Below are positions 45,225-52,959 of a stretch of DNA of 64,000 nucleotides, piece after piece. Every line of letters starts with the position of its first letter. The first letter of the stretch is position 1. Location of the stretch: positions 591,210 through 655,209 of the forward strand of contig NZ_FOEQ01000002.1 of NCBI RefSeq assembly GCF_900110655.1, given 5' to 3'. This DNA comes from Pseudomonas soli (GTDB lineage: Bacteria > Pseudomonadota > Gammaproteobacteria > Pseudomonadales > Pseudomonadaceae). Below the pieces are notes generated by a model that saw only the letters and a program-made list of their open reading frames with translations, was not told where the DNA came from and did no database searches. Position numbers and translations under genes: made by a program.

Positions 45225-46163
45225 ATGCCCCCTGCCCACACTCAAAGCGCCAGCTCTGACTCCATCCTCAGCGCCTGGCGGCACCAGGCCGTGCAGGCTC
45301 CCTGGCTCAGCGCCGGCCTGGTGCTGAGCCTGCTGGCCATCGGCGCATTGCTGCTGGCGAGCATCTGGAACGCGGTCAACGGCGATCATGCCGACCACCT
45401 GCACCTGGCACTGCTCGGCGGCCTGTCCGGCTTCGGCGCCACCGCCCTGGGCGCGGTGCTGGCGGTGATCCTGCGCGACGTCAGCGCGCGCACGCAGGAC
45501 GTCATGCTCGGTTTTGCCGCTGGCATGATGCTCGCCGCCAGTTCGTTCTCGCTGATCCTGCCGGGGCTGGATGCTGCCCGCGAGATCACCGGCAACGGCC
45601 CGGCGGCGGCCTTCACCGTGGTGCTGGGCATGGGCCTTGGGGTGCTGCTGATGCTGGGCCTGGACCGCTTCACCCCACATGAGCATGAAAGCACCGGCCC
45701 CTGCGGCCCGCAGGCCGAGCGGGTGAGCCGGGTTTGGCTGTTCGTGTTGGCAATCACCCTGCACAACCTGCCCGAGGGCATGGCCATCGGTGTGAGTTTC
45801 GCCAACGGCGACATGGCCATCGGCCTGCCGCTGACCAGCGCCATCGCCATCCAGGACATCCCCGAAGGCCTGGCCGTGGCCCTGGCACTGCGCGCCACGG
45901 GGCTGTCGAACTTCAAGGCTGCGCTGGTGGCGATTGGCTCCGGGCTGATGGAACCGCTGGGCGCGGTGATCGGCCTGGGCATCTCCACCGGCTTCGCCCT
46001 GGCCTACCCGATCAGCATGGGCCTGGCAGCCGGGGCAATGATCTTCGTGGTGTCCCACGAGGTGATCCCGGAAACCCACCGCAATGGGCACCAGACCGCG
46101 GCAACACTGGGGTTGATGGGCGGTTTCGCGGTGATGATGTTCCTCGATACCGCGCTGGGTTGA
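45225..46163 (+). CDS. ZIP-family metal transporter
   Basis: The 312-residue polytopic protein has eight predicted helices with the paired metal-site motifs HNLPEGMAIG (helix 4) and QDIPEGLAVAL (helix 5), plus a short His-containing loop (PHEHESTG). ZIP proteins bring Zn2+ or other divalent metals into the cytoplasm; this is of the ZupT/GufA type. The ATG at 45225 has GAGG 6 nt upstream and was preferred over the frame start at 45186. No Zur box was recognised. Confidence 0.92.
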   Translation: MPPAHTQSASSDSILSAWRHQAVQAPWLSAGLVLSLLAIGALLLASIWNAVNGDHADHLHLALLGGLSGFGATALGAVLAVILRDVSARTQDVMLGFAAGMMLAASSFSLILPGLDAAREITGNGPAAAFTVVLGMGLGVLLMLGLDRFTPHEHESTGPCGPQAERVSRVWLFVLAITLHNLPEGMAIGVSFANGDMAIGLPLTSAIAIQDIPEGLAVALALRATGLSNFKAALVAIGSGLMEPLGAVIGLGISTGFALAYPISMGLAAGAMIFVVSHEVIPETHRNGHQTAATLGLMGGFAVMMFLDTALG

Positions 46164-46169
46164 CAGGCC

Positions 46170-46194
46170 GGTCGCGGAGCCCGCTCCCAGGGGC
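46170..46194. repeat. Degenerate REP-like element
   Basis: GGTCGCGGAGCCCGCTCCCA then GGGGC keeps the GCCCGCTCC half of the local REP family but has lost the palindrome's left arm. It separates convergent genes. Confidence 0.4.
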
Positions 46195-46211
46195 TGCGCG
46201 GCGGCTACGGC

Positions 46212-46742
46212 TCAGATATGCACTGCCACCTTCAGCGCTTCCAGCGCCGGCTCCACCTTGATACCAACGGCCTCGCCCAGCTCCAGCACACGGGCCAGGT
46301 CGTGCTGCCCGACCATGATCATCTGCAGCTCATCGTCGAGTAATTGGCTGAAGTTCAGCAGCACGTAGCCACCGGCTTCCTTGTTCAGCGCACCCATCTG
46401 CACCTGGATGCGGTTGAGCGCGGTGAGCGCCTCGGTGCGCGCCAGCTGCTTGGGCTTGAGGGTGAAGGGCACGCTCTTGTCGAACGAGTCGCTGATCTGC
46501 TGGAACAGGTCCTGGTAGTTGTCGGCCTGGAACAGCACGGTATCGGGCAGGCTGCCGACCACCACCCATTCACCCAGCGGGAAGGGAAAGGTGTCGTCGT
46601 AGTTGATGTCCGGATTGGCGGCGAGGAAGGCGGCGGGGTCGGCGTAGGCCTCGGCGGCCTCGGCGGCGATGCGCTCGATATCTTCATCGCGCATGCAGCC
46701 GGCGCCGATGAGACTGATGAATTCGAGCAACTGGTCTTTCAT
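46212..46742 (-). CDS. Conserved hypothetical cytoplasmic protein
   Basis: The 176-residue acidic protein (ATG at 46742) has no signal peptide or TM helix. It contains an N-terminal helical part (DEDIERIAAEAAEAYADPAA), a central LGEWVVVGSLPDTVLFQADN segment and a C-terminal part rich in Leu and Glu. It fits a CesT/SycH-like or regulator-like fold only loosely, and I do not assign a family. It is 59 nt downstream of the ankyrin gene on the same strand, so co-transcription is likely. Confidence 0.7.
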   Translation of the reverse strand: MKDQLLEFISLIGAGCMRDEDIERIAAEAAEAYADPAAFLAANPDINYDDTFPFPLGEWVVVGSLPDTVLFQADNYQDLFQQISDSFDKSVPFTLKPKQLARTEALTALNRIQVQMGALNKEAGGYVLLNFSQLLDDELQMIMVGQHDLARVLELGEAVGIKVEPALEALKVAVHI

Positions 46743-46801
46743 GGGGGGCCTGCGGGTTGGCGTGAAAGGCGCCAAGGATAGCCGCAAAAGCCCCCAGGGA
46801 G

Positions 46802-47323
46802 TTAGCCGGCCAATGCTTCGAGACGTGCCGCGCTATCCATCGCCCCCATGGTGCGGGCCGCCATCAGCGCAGTGGCGCCGGCGGCATCGCGGTGCGCGGG
46901 GTCGGCACCCTGGGCCAACAGATAGTCGATGATCTCCAGGCGGTTGAACATTGCCGCCAGCATCAATGCGCTACGACCGTCAGCGGCGGCGGCATCCACC
47001 GGCACGCCGTGTTCCAGCAGCAGGCGGATCATCGCGAGATCACCCTTGAAGGCGGCGCCGGCTATGGGCAACTGGCCGTTGTCATTGGCGATCAGCGGGT
47101 CGGCACCATGGGCCAGCAGCACCTGCACGGCGTCATGGTGACCGTGGTAGCTGGCCAGCATCAGCAAGGTGTCGCCCTTGTGGTTGCGCAGGTTGGCGGG
47201 CAGGCCGTTATCGAGCAGGCGGCCGAGCATTGTCGCGTCGCCGCGGCGGGCGCGCTCGAAAACCTCCTCGGCGAAGGCTGCGGCTTCTTCTGTGGTCATG
47301 GTGGCGGGCTGGTGATCGAACAT
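46802..47323 (-). CDS. Ankyrin-repeat protein
   Basis: The 173-residue protein has at least four ankyrin repeats (KGDTLLMLASYHGHHDAVQV, NGQLPIAGAAFKGDLAMIRL, DGRSALMLAAMFNRLEIIDY, and a last partial AGATALMAARTMGA). It resembles the small AnkB-like proteins that in Pseudomonas accompany a catalase gene, but no catalase is nearby here and there is no signal peptide. AGGAGG precedes the ATG at 47323. Ankyrin repeats bind proteins; the partner is unknown. It shares its upstream region with the sigma-54 promoter of the 47593 gene. Confidence 0.88.
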   Translation of the reverse strand: MFDHQPATMTTEEAAAFAEEVFERARRGDATMLGRLLDNGLPANLRNHKGDTLLMLASYHGHHDAVQVLLAHGADPLIANDNGQLPIAGAAFKGDLAMIRLLLEHGVPVDAAAADGRSALMLAAMFNRLEIIDYLLAQGADPAHRDAAGATALMAARTMGAMDSAARLEALAG

Positions 47324-47426
47324 CGAGAACCTCCTGGCATCTGGCAATGGGCCCAAGTGTCCATCAGGCAGCAACGACAGGTCCAAGGTTCAGATTCTAT
47401 CGGCGACAGAGAGCCAGGCTATGACC

Positions 47427-47470
47427 GTGCAAAATGCACTGTGCAAAATGCACGGGCGTGCAGAATGCAA
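47427..47470 (+). promoter_or_regulatory. Tandem palindromic activator sites upstream of a sigma-54 promoter
   Basis: Two exact copies of the palindrome GTGCAAAATGCAC lie at 47427-47439 and 47441-47453, and a third, GTGCAGAATGCAA with two changes, at 47458-47470. They stand about 90-130 nt upstream of the expected transcription start, the place for an enhancer-binding protein. A half site TGCAAAAT follows at 47481. The spacing differs from the NtrC box (TGCAC, 7 nt, GTGCA), so the activator is not identified. Confidence 0.7.
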
Positions 47471-47494
47471 TGCAGGCATCTGCAAAATCAAACA

Positions 47495-47507
47495 TAACAT
47501 ATTGATT
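47495..47507 (-). promoter_or_regulatory. IHF binding site
   Basis: The minus strand reads AATCAATATGTTA, an exact match to the IHF consensus WATCARNNNNTTR, inside an AT-rich stretch between the activator sites and the -24/-12 promoter. IHF bending at this position is a usual part of sigma-54 promoters. Confidence 0.65.
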
Positions 47508-47534
47508 TTAAAAGACTTTATTTTAACAAAAGGC

Positions 47535-47550
47535 TGGCACGGTCACTGCA
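47535..47550 (+). promoter_or_regulatory. Sigma-54 (RpoN) -24/-12 promoter
   Basis: TGGCACGGTCACTGCA matches the consensus TGGCACG, 4 nt, TTGCW at all but one position, with exact GG (47536-47537), 10 nt, GC (47548-47549) spacing. The expected start near 47560 leaves a leader of about 30 nt ahead of the ATG at 47593. Confidence 0.82.
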
Positions 47551-47592
47551 ATCATCAACTCAAGTCTGCCAGTACAACAGTCAGGAGTTGAT

Positions 47593-47865
47593 ATGGACCT
47601 CATCCAGCAAAAATTCGCCTCGCTCTTCACCGCCTATCAGGTTGCTACTCAGCCGCGACCCGACGGCGGCGTGTTGCTGACCCTGCGCGCCAGCGACGGC
47701 GTGGTGACTCGCCGGGTGCTGTCCTATGCGCAACTGCACAGCGCCGAGCAACTGTCGTGGGCGATCAGCGCCATCCGCCGCGACCTTGCCGAACAAGCGA
47801 GCGAGCTGCCGGTGATTTCCATGCTGCAGAGCCAGCAACGCTTCGCCCTGCCCACCTACCGCTAA
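47593..47865 (+). CDS. DUF3509 protein under sigma-54 control
   Basis: The 90-residue cytoplasmic protein reads as one small alpha/beta domain (QKFASLFTAYQVATQPRPDG, VLLTLRASDGVVTRRVLSYA) and resembles the DUF3509 family of Pseudomonas, whose function is unknown. AGGAG precedes the ATG by 6 nt. It is preceded by a complete sigma-54 control region and followed by a strong hairpin, so it is a single-gene unit expressed only when an unidentified enhancer-binding protein is active. Confidence 0.85.
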   Translation: MDLIQQKFASLFTAYQVATQPRPDGGVLLTLRASDGVVTRRVLSYAQLHSAEQLSWAISAIRRDLAEQASELPVISMLQSQQRFALPTYR

Positions 47866-47879
47866 GCGCGCAACCCGTT

Positions 47880-47932
47880 CGCGGGGCAGCTTCTGCTCAC
47901 CCTTGGAGGGTGTGAGCAGAAGCTGCCCCGCG
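47880..47932. terminator. Long hairpin between the DUF3509 and acireductone-dioxygenase-like genes
   Basis: Perfect 21-bp arms (47880-47900 and 47912-47932) with CGCGGGGCAGCTTCTGCTCA in the left arm enclose an 11-nt loop. It lies between convergent genes and may end both transcripts, though T-runs are short. The GCGGGGCAGC end is related to the REP family. Confidence 0.7.
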
Positions 47933-47939
47933 AGTTCAT

Positions 47940-48476
47940 TCAGAGTTCGTCGAAACCTACAAATTGCAGCGCCAGTGCATCCCCGGTGAAGCGTGGCTGC
48001 ACACCCTGCTCGCTGCCGAACAGGCGCAGCGCCAGGCAGAATGGGCTGGCCCCCAGGTCCAGCCAGCGATGCGTGCCGGCCGGCACCAGCAGCACGTCAT
48101 CTTTCTCGCACAGCACGGCATACACCGCGCCGCCCAGGCGCAGGCTGACCTGTGCACGCCCGCTGATCATCGCGAACACTTCATCGCTGTCATGCACATG
48201 TTCATCACGCAGGTCGGCCTGGCTCAGGTCGGCGCCATCGCGGCTGACCACGCCAACTACCACGCTGCCGTGCTCGGTCATCAGTTGGTCGAGCGGCCCA
48301 CGGCACGCCGCGACCACTTCATCCTGGCTGCTGCCCGGGCGCAGGCGCGCGCCGGACTGCCAGCGGCCGAAGCGCACGCCCTGCTCGGCCAGGGTCGCGG
48401 CGATGTCGTCGTGGTGGGTCAGCACCTTGTGCGGCAGGTCCGGACTGGACAGGTCGAATACGCTGAGGATGCTCAT
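47940..48476 (-). CDS. mtnD: Acireductone dioxygenase-like cupin
   Basis: The 178-residue protein has the ARD metal site HxH(x)3E with His93, His95 and Glu99 in DEHVHDSDEVFAMISG and a fourth ligand His136 in VPAGTHRWLD, as in Klebsiella ARD (His96, His98, Glu102, His140). ARD oxidises the acireductone of the methionine salvage pathway. The other salvage genes (mtnB, mtnC) that accompany it in P. aeruginosa are missing here. Its ATG shares a base with the stop codon of the MFS gene upstream (TGATG), so the two are coupled. Confidence 0.85.
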   Translation of the reverse strand: MSILSVFDLSSPDLPHKVLTHHDDIAATLAEQGVRFGRWQSGARLRPGSSQDEVVAACRGPLDQLMTEHGSVVVGVVSRDGADLSQADLRDEHVHDSDEVFAMISGRAQVSLRLGGAVYAVLCEKDDVLLVPAGTHRWLDLGASPFCLALRLFGSEQGVQPRFTGDALALQFVGFDEL

Positions 48477-49630
48477 CAGGGGTGGTTCCTGCTTTCTTTG
48501 AGTCGGAAGGCAATGATAACGGCTGCCGCGAGCGCCGCGACGCTAGCCATACCAAAGGTGAAGTGTGGGCCCAGCAGTTTCCAGCTGTAGCCCGAGTACA
48601 GTGCGCCCAGGGCACCGCCGGTGCCTGACAGCGCCGCATACAGCGCCTGGCCCTGGCCCTGTTGGCGAGCGCCGAAGCTGGCCTGGACAAAGGCGATGGC
48701 CGCGGCATGGAAACAACCGAACGTGGCCGCGTGCAGTACCTGGGCGAACACCAGCACCGCCGGGATATCCGCCAGGTTGCCAAGCAACAACCAGCGCAGC
48801 GCCGCCAGCAGGAAGCTGGCCAACAGCACCTTGCGCACCGAGCAGCGGGCGAAGATCCGGCTCATGACCATGAACACCAACACTTCGGCCACCACGCCAA
48901 GCGCCCACAGCAAGCCGATGGCACCGCGGCTGTAGCCCAGGTGCTCCAGGTGCAGGGTAAGGAAGGTGTAGTACGGCCCATGGCTGAGCTGCATGAGGGC
49001 CACGCACACATAGAAGGCCAGTACCCCAGGCGCCCGCACCTGCCTGAGAAAGCCCCCTGCCCCGCGCTGCTCGGCCTGCTCGACGGGTTGCGCATTGGGC
49101 ACCCAGAGGCTGGCGACGACGATACCGGCCATGATCGCCACCAGCGCCAGCGGGTAGATGTCCAGGCTCAGCCATTCAAACAGGCGCCCGAGGCCCACAA
49201 CGGCGAGGATGAAGCCGATCGAGCCCCATAGCCGTACCTGGCTGTAACGCGAGGTCTGGCCATGCAGGTGGGCCAGGGTGATCACTTCGAACTGCGGCAG
49301 CACCGCGTGCCAGAAGAAGGCGTGCAACGCCATGACCAGCGCCAGCCAGGCGTAGCTCTTGCCGAAGAAGATCAGCGAGAAGGTCGCCAGGGTCGACAGC
49401 GCGCCCAGGCGCACGATCAACAGGCGTTGGCCGCTGCGGTCACCGAGCCAGCCCCACAGGTTGGGAGCAACGCAGCGCATGAGCATGGGGATGGCCACCA
49501 GTTCGCCGATGCGCGCCGGGGAGAAGCCCAGGTGGTCGAAGTACAGGGCCAGGAACGGCGCGGTGGAGCCGAGCAGGGCGAAGTAGAAGAGGTAGAAGCT
49601 GGAGAGACGCCAGTAGGGGATGGAGGACAT
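48476..49630 (-). CDS. MFS transporter (HCAT/nucleoside-symporter-like)
   Basis: The 384-residue protein has about 12 TM helices and begins PYWRLSSFYLFYFALLGSTA PFLALYF, the signature of the MFS_1_like/HcaT group (3-phenylpropionate permease relatives), with GWLGDRSGQR after helix 2. The substrate is unknown. The start is the ATG at 49630; the frame beyond it runs into a REP pair. It is translationally coupled to mtnD downstream and lies 133 nt from the end of aroC, separated by the REP pair. Confidence 0.85.
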   Translation of the reverse strand: MSSIPYWRLSSFYLFYFALLGSTAPFLALYFDHLGFSPARIGELVAIPMLMRCVAPNLWGWLGDRSGQRLLIVRLGALSTLATFSLIFFGKSYAWLALVMALHAFFWHAVLPQFEVITLAHLHGQTSRYSQVRLWGSIGFILAVVGLGRLFEWLSLDIYPLALVAIMAGIVVASLWVPNAQPVEQAEQRGAGGFLRQVRAPGVLAFYVCVALMQLSHGPYYTFLTLHLEHLGYSRGAIGLLWALGVVAEVLVFMVMSRIFARCSVRKVLLASFLLAALRWLLLGNLADIPAVLVFAQVLHAATFGCFHAAAIAFVQASFGARQQGQGQALYAALSGTGGALGALYSGYSWKLLGPHFTFGMASVAALAAAVIIAFRLKESRNHP

Positions 49631-49660
49631 CGTTCGGCCCTTGGTGATGACCTGTTCCTG

Positions 49661-49749
49661 CCCTATCGCCGGCAAGCCGGCTCCCACAGGTCCGCTGCAG
49701 GACTCAAGCCTGCGGTATTCATGTGGGAGCCGGCTTGCCGGCGATAGGG
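49661..49749. repeat. Long inverted REP pair
   Basis: The two copies (49661-49688 and 49722-49749) are perfectly complementary over 28 bp, CCCTATCGCCGGCAAGCCGG followed by CTCCCACA and its complement, with a 33-nt spacer. The strict identity suggests recent duplication or gene conversion. It separates aroC from the MFS gene. Confidence 0.85.
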
Positions 49750-49763
49750 CCAGCGCAGGCGGA

Positions 49764-50855
49764 TCAGAGCTGGCCCAGTACCGGGGTGCCCACCCTCACT
49801 TCGGCATTCTGCGCCCGGTGGCGCAGCAGGTGATCCATCAAGGCGATGGCCATCATCGCCTCGGCGATCGGCGTGGCGCGGATGCCGACGCAAGGGTCGT
49901 GGCGGCCTTTGGTGATCACCTCCACCGGGTTGCCATCGACGTCGATGGAACGGCCCGGGGTGGTGATGCTCGAGGTCGGCTTGAGCGCCAGGTGGGCGAC
50001 GATCGGCTGGCCCGAGGAAATGCCGCCGAGGATGCCGCCGGCGTTGTTGCTGAGGAAGCCCTCGGGCGTCATCTCGTCACGGTGTTCGGTGCCGCGCTGG
50101 GCGACACTGGCGAAACCGGCGCCGATCTCCACGCCCTTGACCGCGTTGATGCTCATCAAGGCATGGGCCAACTCGGCGTCGAGGCGGTCGAAGATCGGCT
50201 CGCCCAGGCCCGGCATCACGCCTTCGGCGACCACGGTGATCTTCGCCCCCACCGAATCCTGGTCGCGGCGCAGCTGGTCCATGTAGGCCTCGAGCTCCGG
50301 CACCTTGTCCGGGTCGGGGCTGAAGAAGGCGTTTTGCTCCACCGACTCCCAGGTCTTGAACGGGATCTCGATCGGCCCGAGCTGGCTCATGTAGCCGCGC
50401 ACGCGGATGCCCTGGGTGGCCAGGTACTTCTTGGCAATGGCGCCGGCCGCCACGCGCATGGCGGTTTCGCGCGCCGAGCTGCGGCCACCGCCACGGTAGT
50501 CGCGGGTGCCGTACTTGTGGTGGTAGGTGTAATCGGCGTGGGCCGGGCGGAACAGGTTCTTGATCGCCGAATAGTCCTTGGACTTCTGGTCGGTGTTGCG
50601 AATCAGCAGGCCGATCGAGCAGCCGGTGGTACGGCCTTCGAACACGCCGGAGAGGATCTCCACTTCGTCCGGCTCCTGGCGCTGGGTGGTGTGCCGGCTG
50701 GTGCCGGGCTTGCGCCGGTCGAGGTCGTGCTGCAGGTCGGCAAGGGAGATTTCCAGGCCAGGCGGGCAGCCGTCGACAATGGCGACCAACGCCGGGCCAT
50801 GGCTTTCGCCAGCGGTGGTGACAGTGAACAGCTTGCCGTAGGTATTGCCGGACAT
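49764..50855 (-). CDS. aroC: Chorismate synthase
   Basis: AroC (363 residues) converts 5-enolpyruvylshikimate-3-phosphate to chorismate using reduced FMN. Family motifs are [19 protein letters not shown] near the N-terminus, [34 protein letters not shown] and the C-terminal [20 protein letters not shown]. The final segment [14 protein letters not shown] is typical. GGAG precedes the ATG. It is divergent from the secreted hydrolase gene and upstream of the MFS-mtnD pair. Confidence 0.98.
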   Translation of the reverse strand: MSGNTYGKLFTVTTAGESHGPALVAIVDGCPPGLEISLADLQHDLDRRKPGTSRHTTQRQEPDEVEILSGVFEGRTTGCSIGLLIRNTDQKSKDYSAIKNLFRPAHADYTYHHKYGTRDYRGGGRSSARETAMRVAAGAIAKKYLATQGIRVRGYMSQLGPIEIPFKTWESVEQNAFFSPDPDKVPELEAYMDQLRRDQDSVGAKITVVAEGVMPGLGEPIFDRLDAELAHALMSINAVKGVEIGAGFASVAQRGTEHRDEMTPEGFLSNNAGGILGGISSGQPIVAHLALKPTSSITTPGRSIDVDGNPVEVITKGRHDPCVGIRATPIAEAMMAIALMDHLLRHRAQNAEVRVGTPVLGQL

Positions 50856-50998
50856 GGACGCTCCGCGAATCAGCCTGAAGTGAACGAAAGCGGCAGTATA
50901 CGGAAAACCGCGTGGCTGTGGTTGCCCAGCGATGGGGCCCGCGAACCTTCACGATGACCCAAGGTCGAATCAGCAACGTCCCACGTAGTACCCCGCCC

Positions 50999-51958
50999 AT
51001 GAAGTCGCGCCTCGCCGCCCTGCTCCTGCTGTTCTGCACCTGCCTCGCCCAGGCCGCCCCCACCGTGCTGCAACGCCCCATCGATCTGGACACCGGCCAG
51101 GGCGTGCTGCATGGCAGCCTGCTGTTGCCGCAGCAGGCCACGCCGCCCCCGGTGGTGCTGATCATCGCCGGCTCCGGCCCTACCGACCGCGATGGCAACA
51201 ACCCTGCCGCCGGGCGCATCGACAACCTCAAGCGCCTGGCCCTGCTGCTGGCCAGCGAACACATTGCCAGCGTGCGCTTCGACAAGCGCGGCGTGGCCGC
51301 CAGCCAGCCGGCCACCCCCGACGAACGTCACCTCAGCGTCGAGCGCTATGTCGCCGACGTGGTCGCGTGGGGCCGCGCACTCAGGCAGGATCCACGCTTC
51401 GGCCCGCTGATCCTGGTCGGCCACAGTGAAGGCGCACTGATCGCCAGCCTCGCCGCGGAACAGGCCGGCGCCAGCGCGGTGATCACCCTGGCCGGCAGCG
51501 GTCGGCCGGTGGCAGACGTGCTGCGCGAGCAGCTGGCCCAGCGCCTGCCGCCGGCGCAATTGCCCGCTGGCGTGGCGCTGATCGACCGCTTGCAGGCCGG
51601 GCAGACCAGCCTCGACGTGCCCGCGCCGCTGCGCCAGGTGTTCCGCCCCAGCGTGCAGCCGTACTTGATCACCTTGCTGCATCAGGACCCGGCGGCGGCC
51701 TTCGCCCGCCTCAAGGTGCCCGCGCTGATCGTCCAGGGGCGTAACGACATCCAGGTAGAGGTAGCCGATGCCGAGCGCCTCAAGGCAGCCAAACCCGACG
51801 CGCAACTGGCGCTGATCGACGGCATGAACCATGTGCTGCGCATCAGCCCCCGGGGCATGAGCCAGCAGCGTGACAGCTACCGCAACCCCGAGCTGCCGCT
51901 GGCGCGTGAGCTGGGGGAGCGCATCGTTCTGTTCATCCGTGGGTTGCCACAGGCCTGA
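50999..51958 (+). CDS. Secreted alpha/beta-hydrolase
   Basis: The 319-residue protein has a signal peptide (about 1-18, CLAQA), an oxyanion-hole motif AGSGPTDRDGNNP, the nucleophile elbow GHSEGALIA, the acid Asp in QGRNDIQVEV and His in GMNHVLRI. This set is typical of BAAT/YbbA-like serine hydrolases of unknown substrate. The ATG at 50999 was chosen because the signal peptide starts there; the frame extends to 50912 across the aroC promoter. Confidence 0.86.
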   Translation: MKSRLAALLLLFCTCLAQAAPTVLQRPIDLDTGQGVLHGSLLLPQQATPPPVVLIIAGSGPTDRDGNNPAAGRIDNLKRLALLLASEHIASVRFDKRGVAASQPATPDERHLSVERYVADVVAWGRALRQDPRFGPLILVGHSEGALIASLAAEQAGASAVITLAGSGRPVADVLREQLAQRLPPAQLPAGVALIDRLQAGQTSLDVPAPLRQVFRPSVQPYLITLLHQDPAAAFARLKVPALIVQGRNDIQVEVADAERLKAAKPDAQLALIDGMNHVLRISPRGMSQQRDSYRNPELPLARELGERIVLFIRGLPQA

Positions 51959-52033
51959 TACCTGTCCTCAGGTATTGACCAGGCCTGCCGATAACGCGGC
52001 TGAGAAGGCAGTGATTCGGGGCCCACGCGCCCT

Positions 52034-52078
52034 GATCGCGGGCAAGCCCATACCTACAAGGGCCTTGTAGGTACCGGC
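52034..52078. repeat. REP-like element with an extra hairpin
   Basis: GATCGCGGGCAAGCCCATAC is followed by the palindrome CCTACAAGGGCCTTGTAGG. It lies between the hydrolase and the next gene. Confidence 0.6.
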
Positions 52079-52109
52079 ACCCGGCCGCCGTGCACCTGAG
52101 GAATCCCTG

Positions 52110-52892
52110 ATGACCGATGCCCCCGCCGCCGAGGCGACCGAAGAACAAGCGCCGGAAAGCGCCCCGCTGCCCTGGGCGGACCTTGCTGCCGAGCACTTCC
52201 AACTGCTACGCCTGGCCCCGCTGCCAACTGACCGCAACATCGGCGCGCGTCCGCTGCGCTTCGTCCAGTTCGGCTACGCGGAGCGCCACGACAAGGCCCA
52301 TAGCCTGTTGCGCATGGAAATCCGCCTGCCTGGGCAGAAGGTGCGCAAGGAACAGAACCATCTGGACATCCGCGTCGACCACGAAACGCGCACGGTGCGC
52401 ATCGGCGACCCGGCCGGCCTGCAGCTCGAACCGCTCAACCGCGGCCTGGGCCGCTACTTGCTGGCGCAGGCGGTGCAATGGCTGCAGCAGCGCTGCTCGC
52501 ACTATCGGGTCGAGGGCATGAGCTTGCCCAACAAGGACGCGCTGAACGAAGACACTCGCCTGCGCCGCGACCACGTGCTGCGCGGCGTCGGCCTGGAGGT
52601 GGAATACACCGACGGACAACTGCTCAAGGGGCGCCTGGTGGAAACGCCGGTGGGCCAGCTCAAGGGTGGCTGGAACACCGAGAAGGTGCAGCGCGTGGAC
52701 AACCTCGAGGCCGCCGGGATGTTGCAGCAGGCCGAGCAGAACCTGATGGAGAAGGAAGCGCAGCTGCGCGAGCGTGACGAACGGGTGGCCAAGTACCGCC
52801 GCGAAGACAGCGGCCTGCGCTTTACCATCACCTGCCTGGTGGCCTTCGCGGTGTTCCAGGCCGGGTTGCTGATCTGGATCGCCACCCGCTGA
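52110..52892 (+). CDS. Conserved hypothetical protein with C-terminal membrane anchor
   Basis: The 260-residue protein is cytoplasmic and charged for most of its length (SLLRMEIRLPGQKVRKEQNH, ARDNA-like repeats not seen), with an Arg-rich coiled-coil stretch at about 195-235 and a TM helix at about 238-258. It fits a tail-anchored protein with the bulk in the cytoplasm. TGAGGA precedes the ATG. The same position next to prmB is held by a hypothetical gene in other Pseudomonas as I recall. No function can be assigned. Confidence 0.75.
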   Translation: MTDAPAAEATEEQAPESAPLPWADLAAEHFQLLRLAPLPTDRNIGARPLRFVQFGYAERHDKAHSLLRMEIRLPGQKVRKEQNHLDIRVDHETRTVRIGDPAGLQLEPLNRGLGRYLLAQAVQWLQQRCSHYRVEGMSLPNKDALNEDTRLRRDHVLRGVGLEVEYTDGQLLKGRLVETPVGQLKGGWNTEKVQRVDNLEAAGMLQQAEQNLMEKEAQLRERDERVAKYRREDSGLRFTITCLVAFAVFQAGLLIWIATR

Positions 52893-52898
52893 TATCGC

Positions 52899-52956
52899 CA
52901 TCGCGGGGCAAGCCCGCTCCCACGGAGATTGCATTCATCCTGTGGGAACGGGCGCG
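52899..52956. repeat. Inverted REP pair, partly degenerate
   Basis: CATCGCGGGGCAAGCCCGCT then CCCAC (52899-52923) is opposed by TGTGGGAACGGGCGCG (52941-52956), a shortened and diverged inverse copy. It separates the convergent hypothetical gene and prmB. Confidence 0.65.
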
Positions 52957-52959
52957 CAG

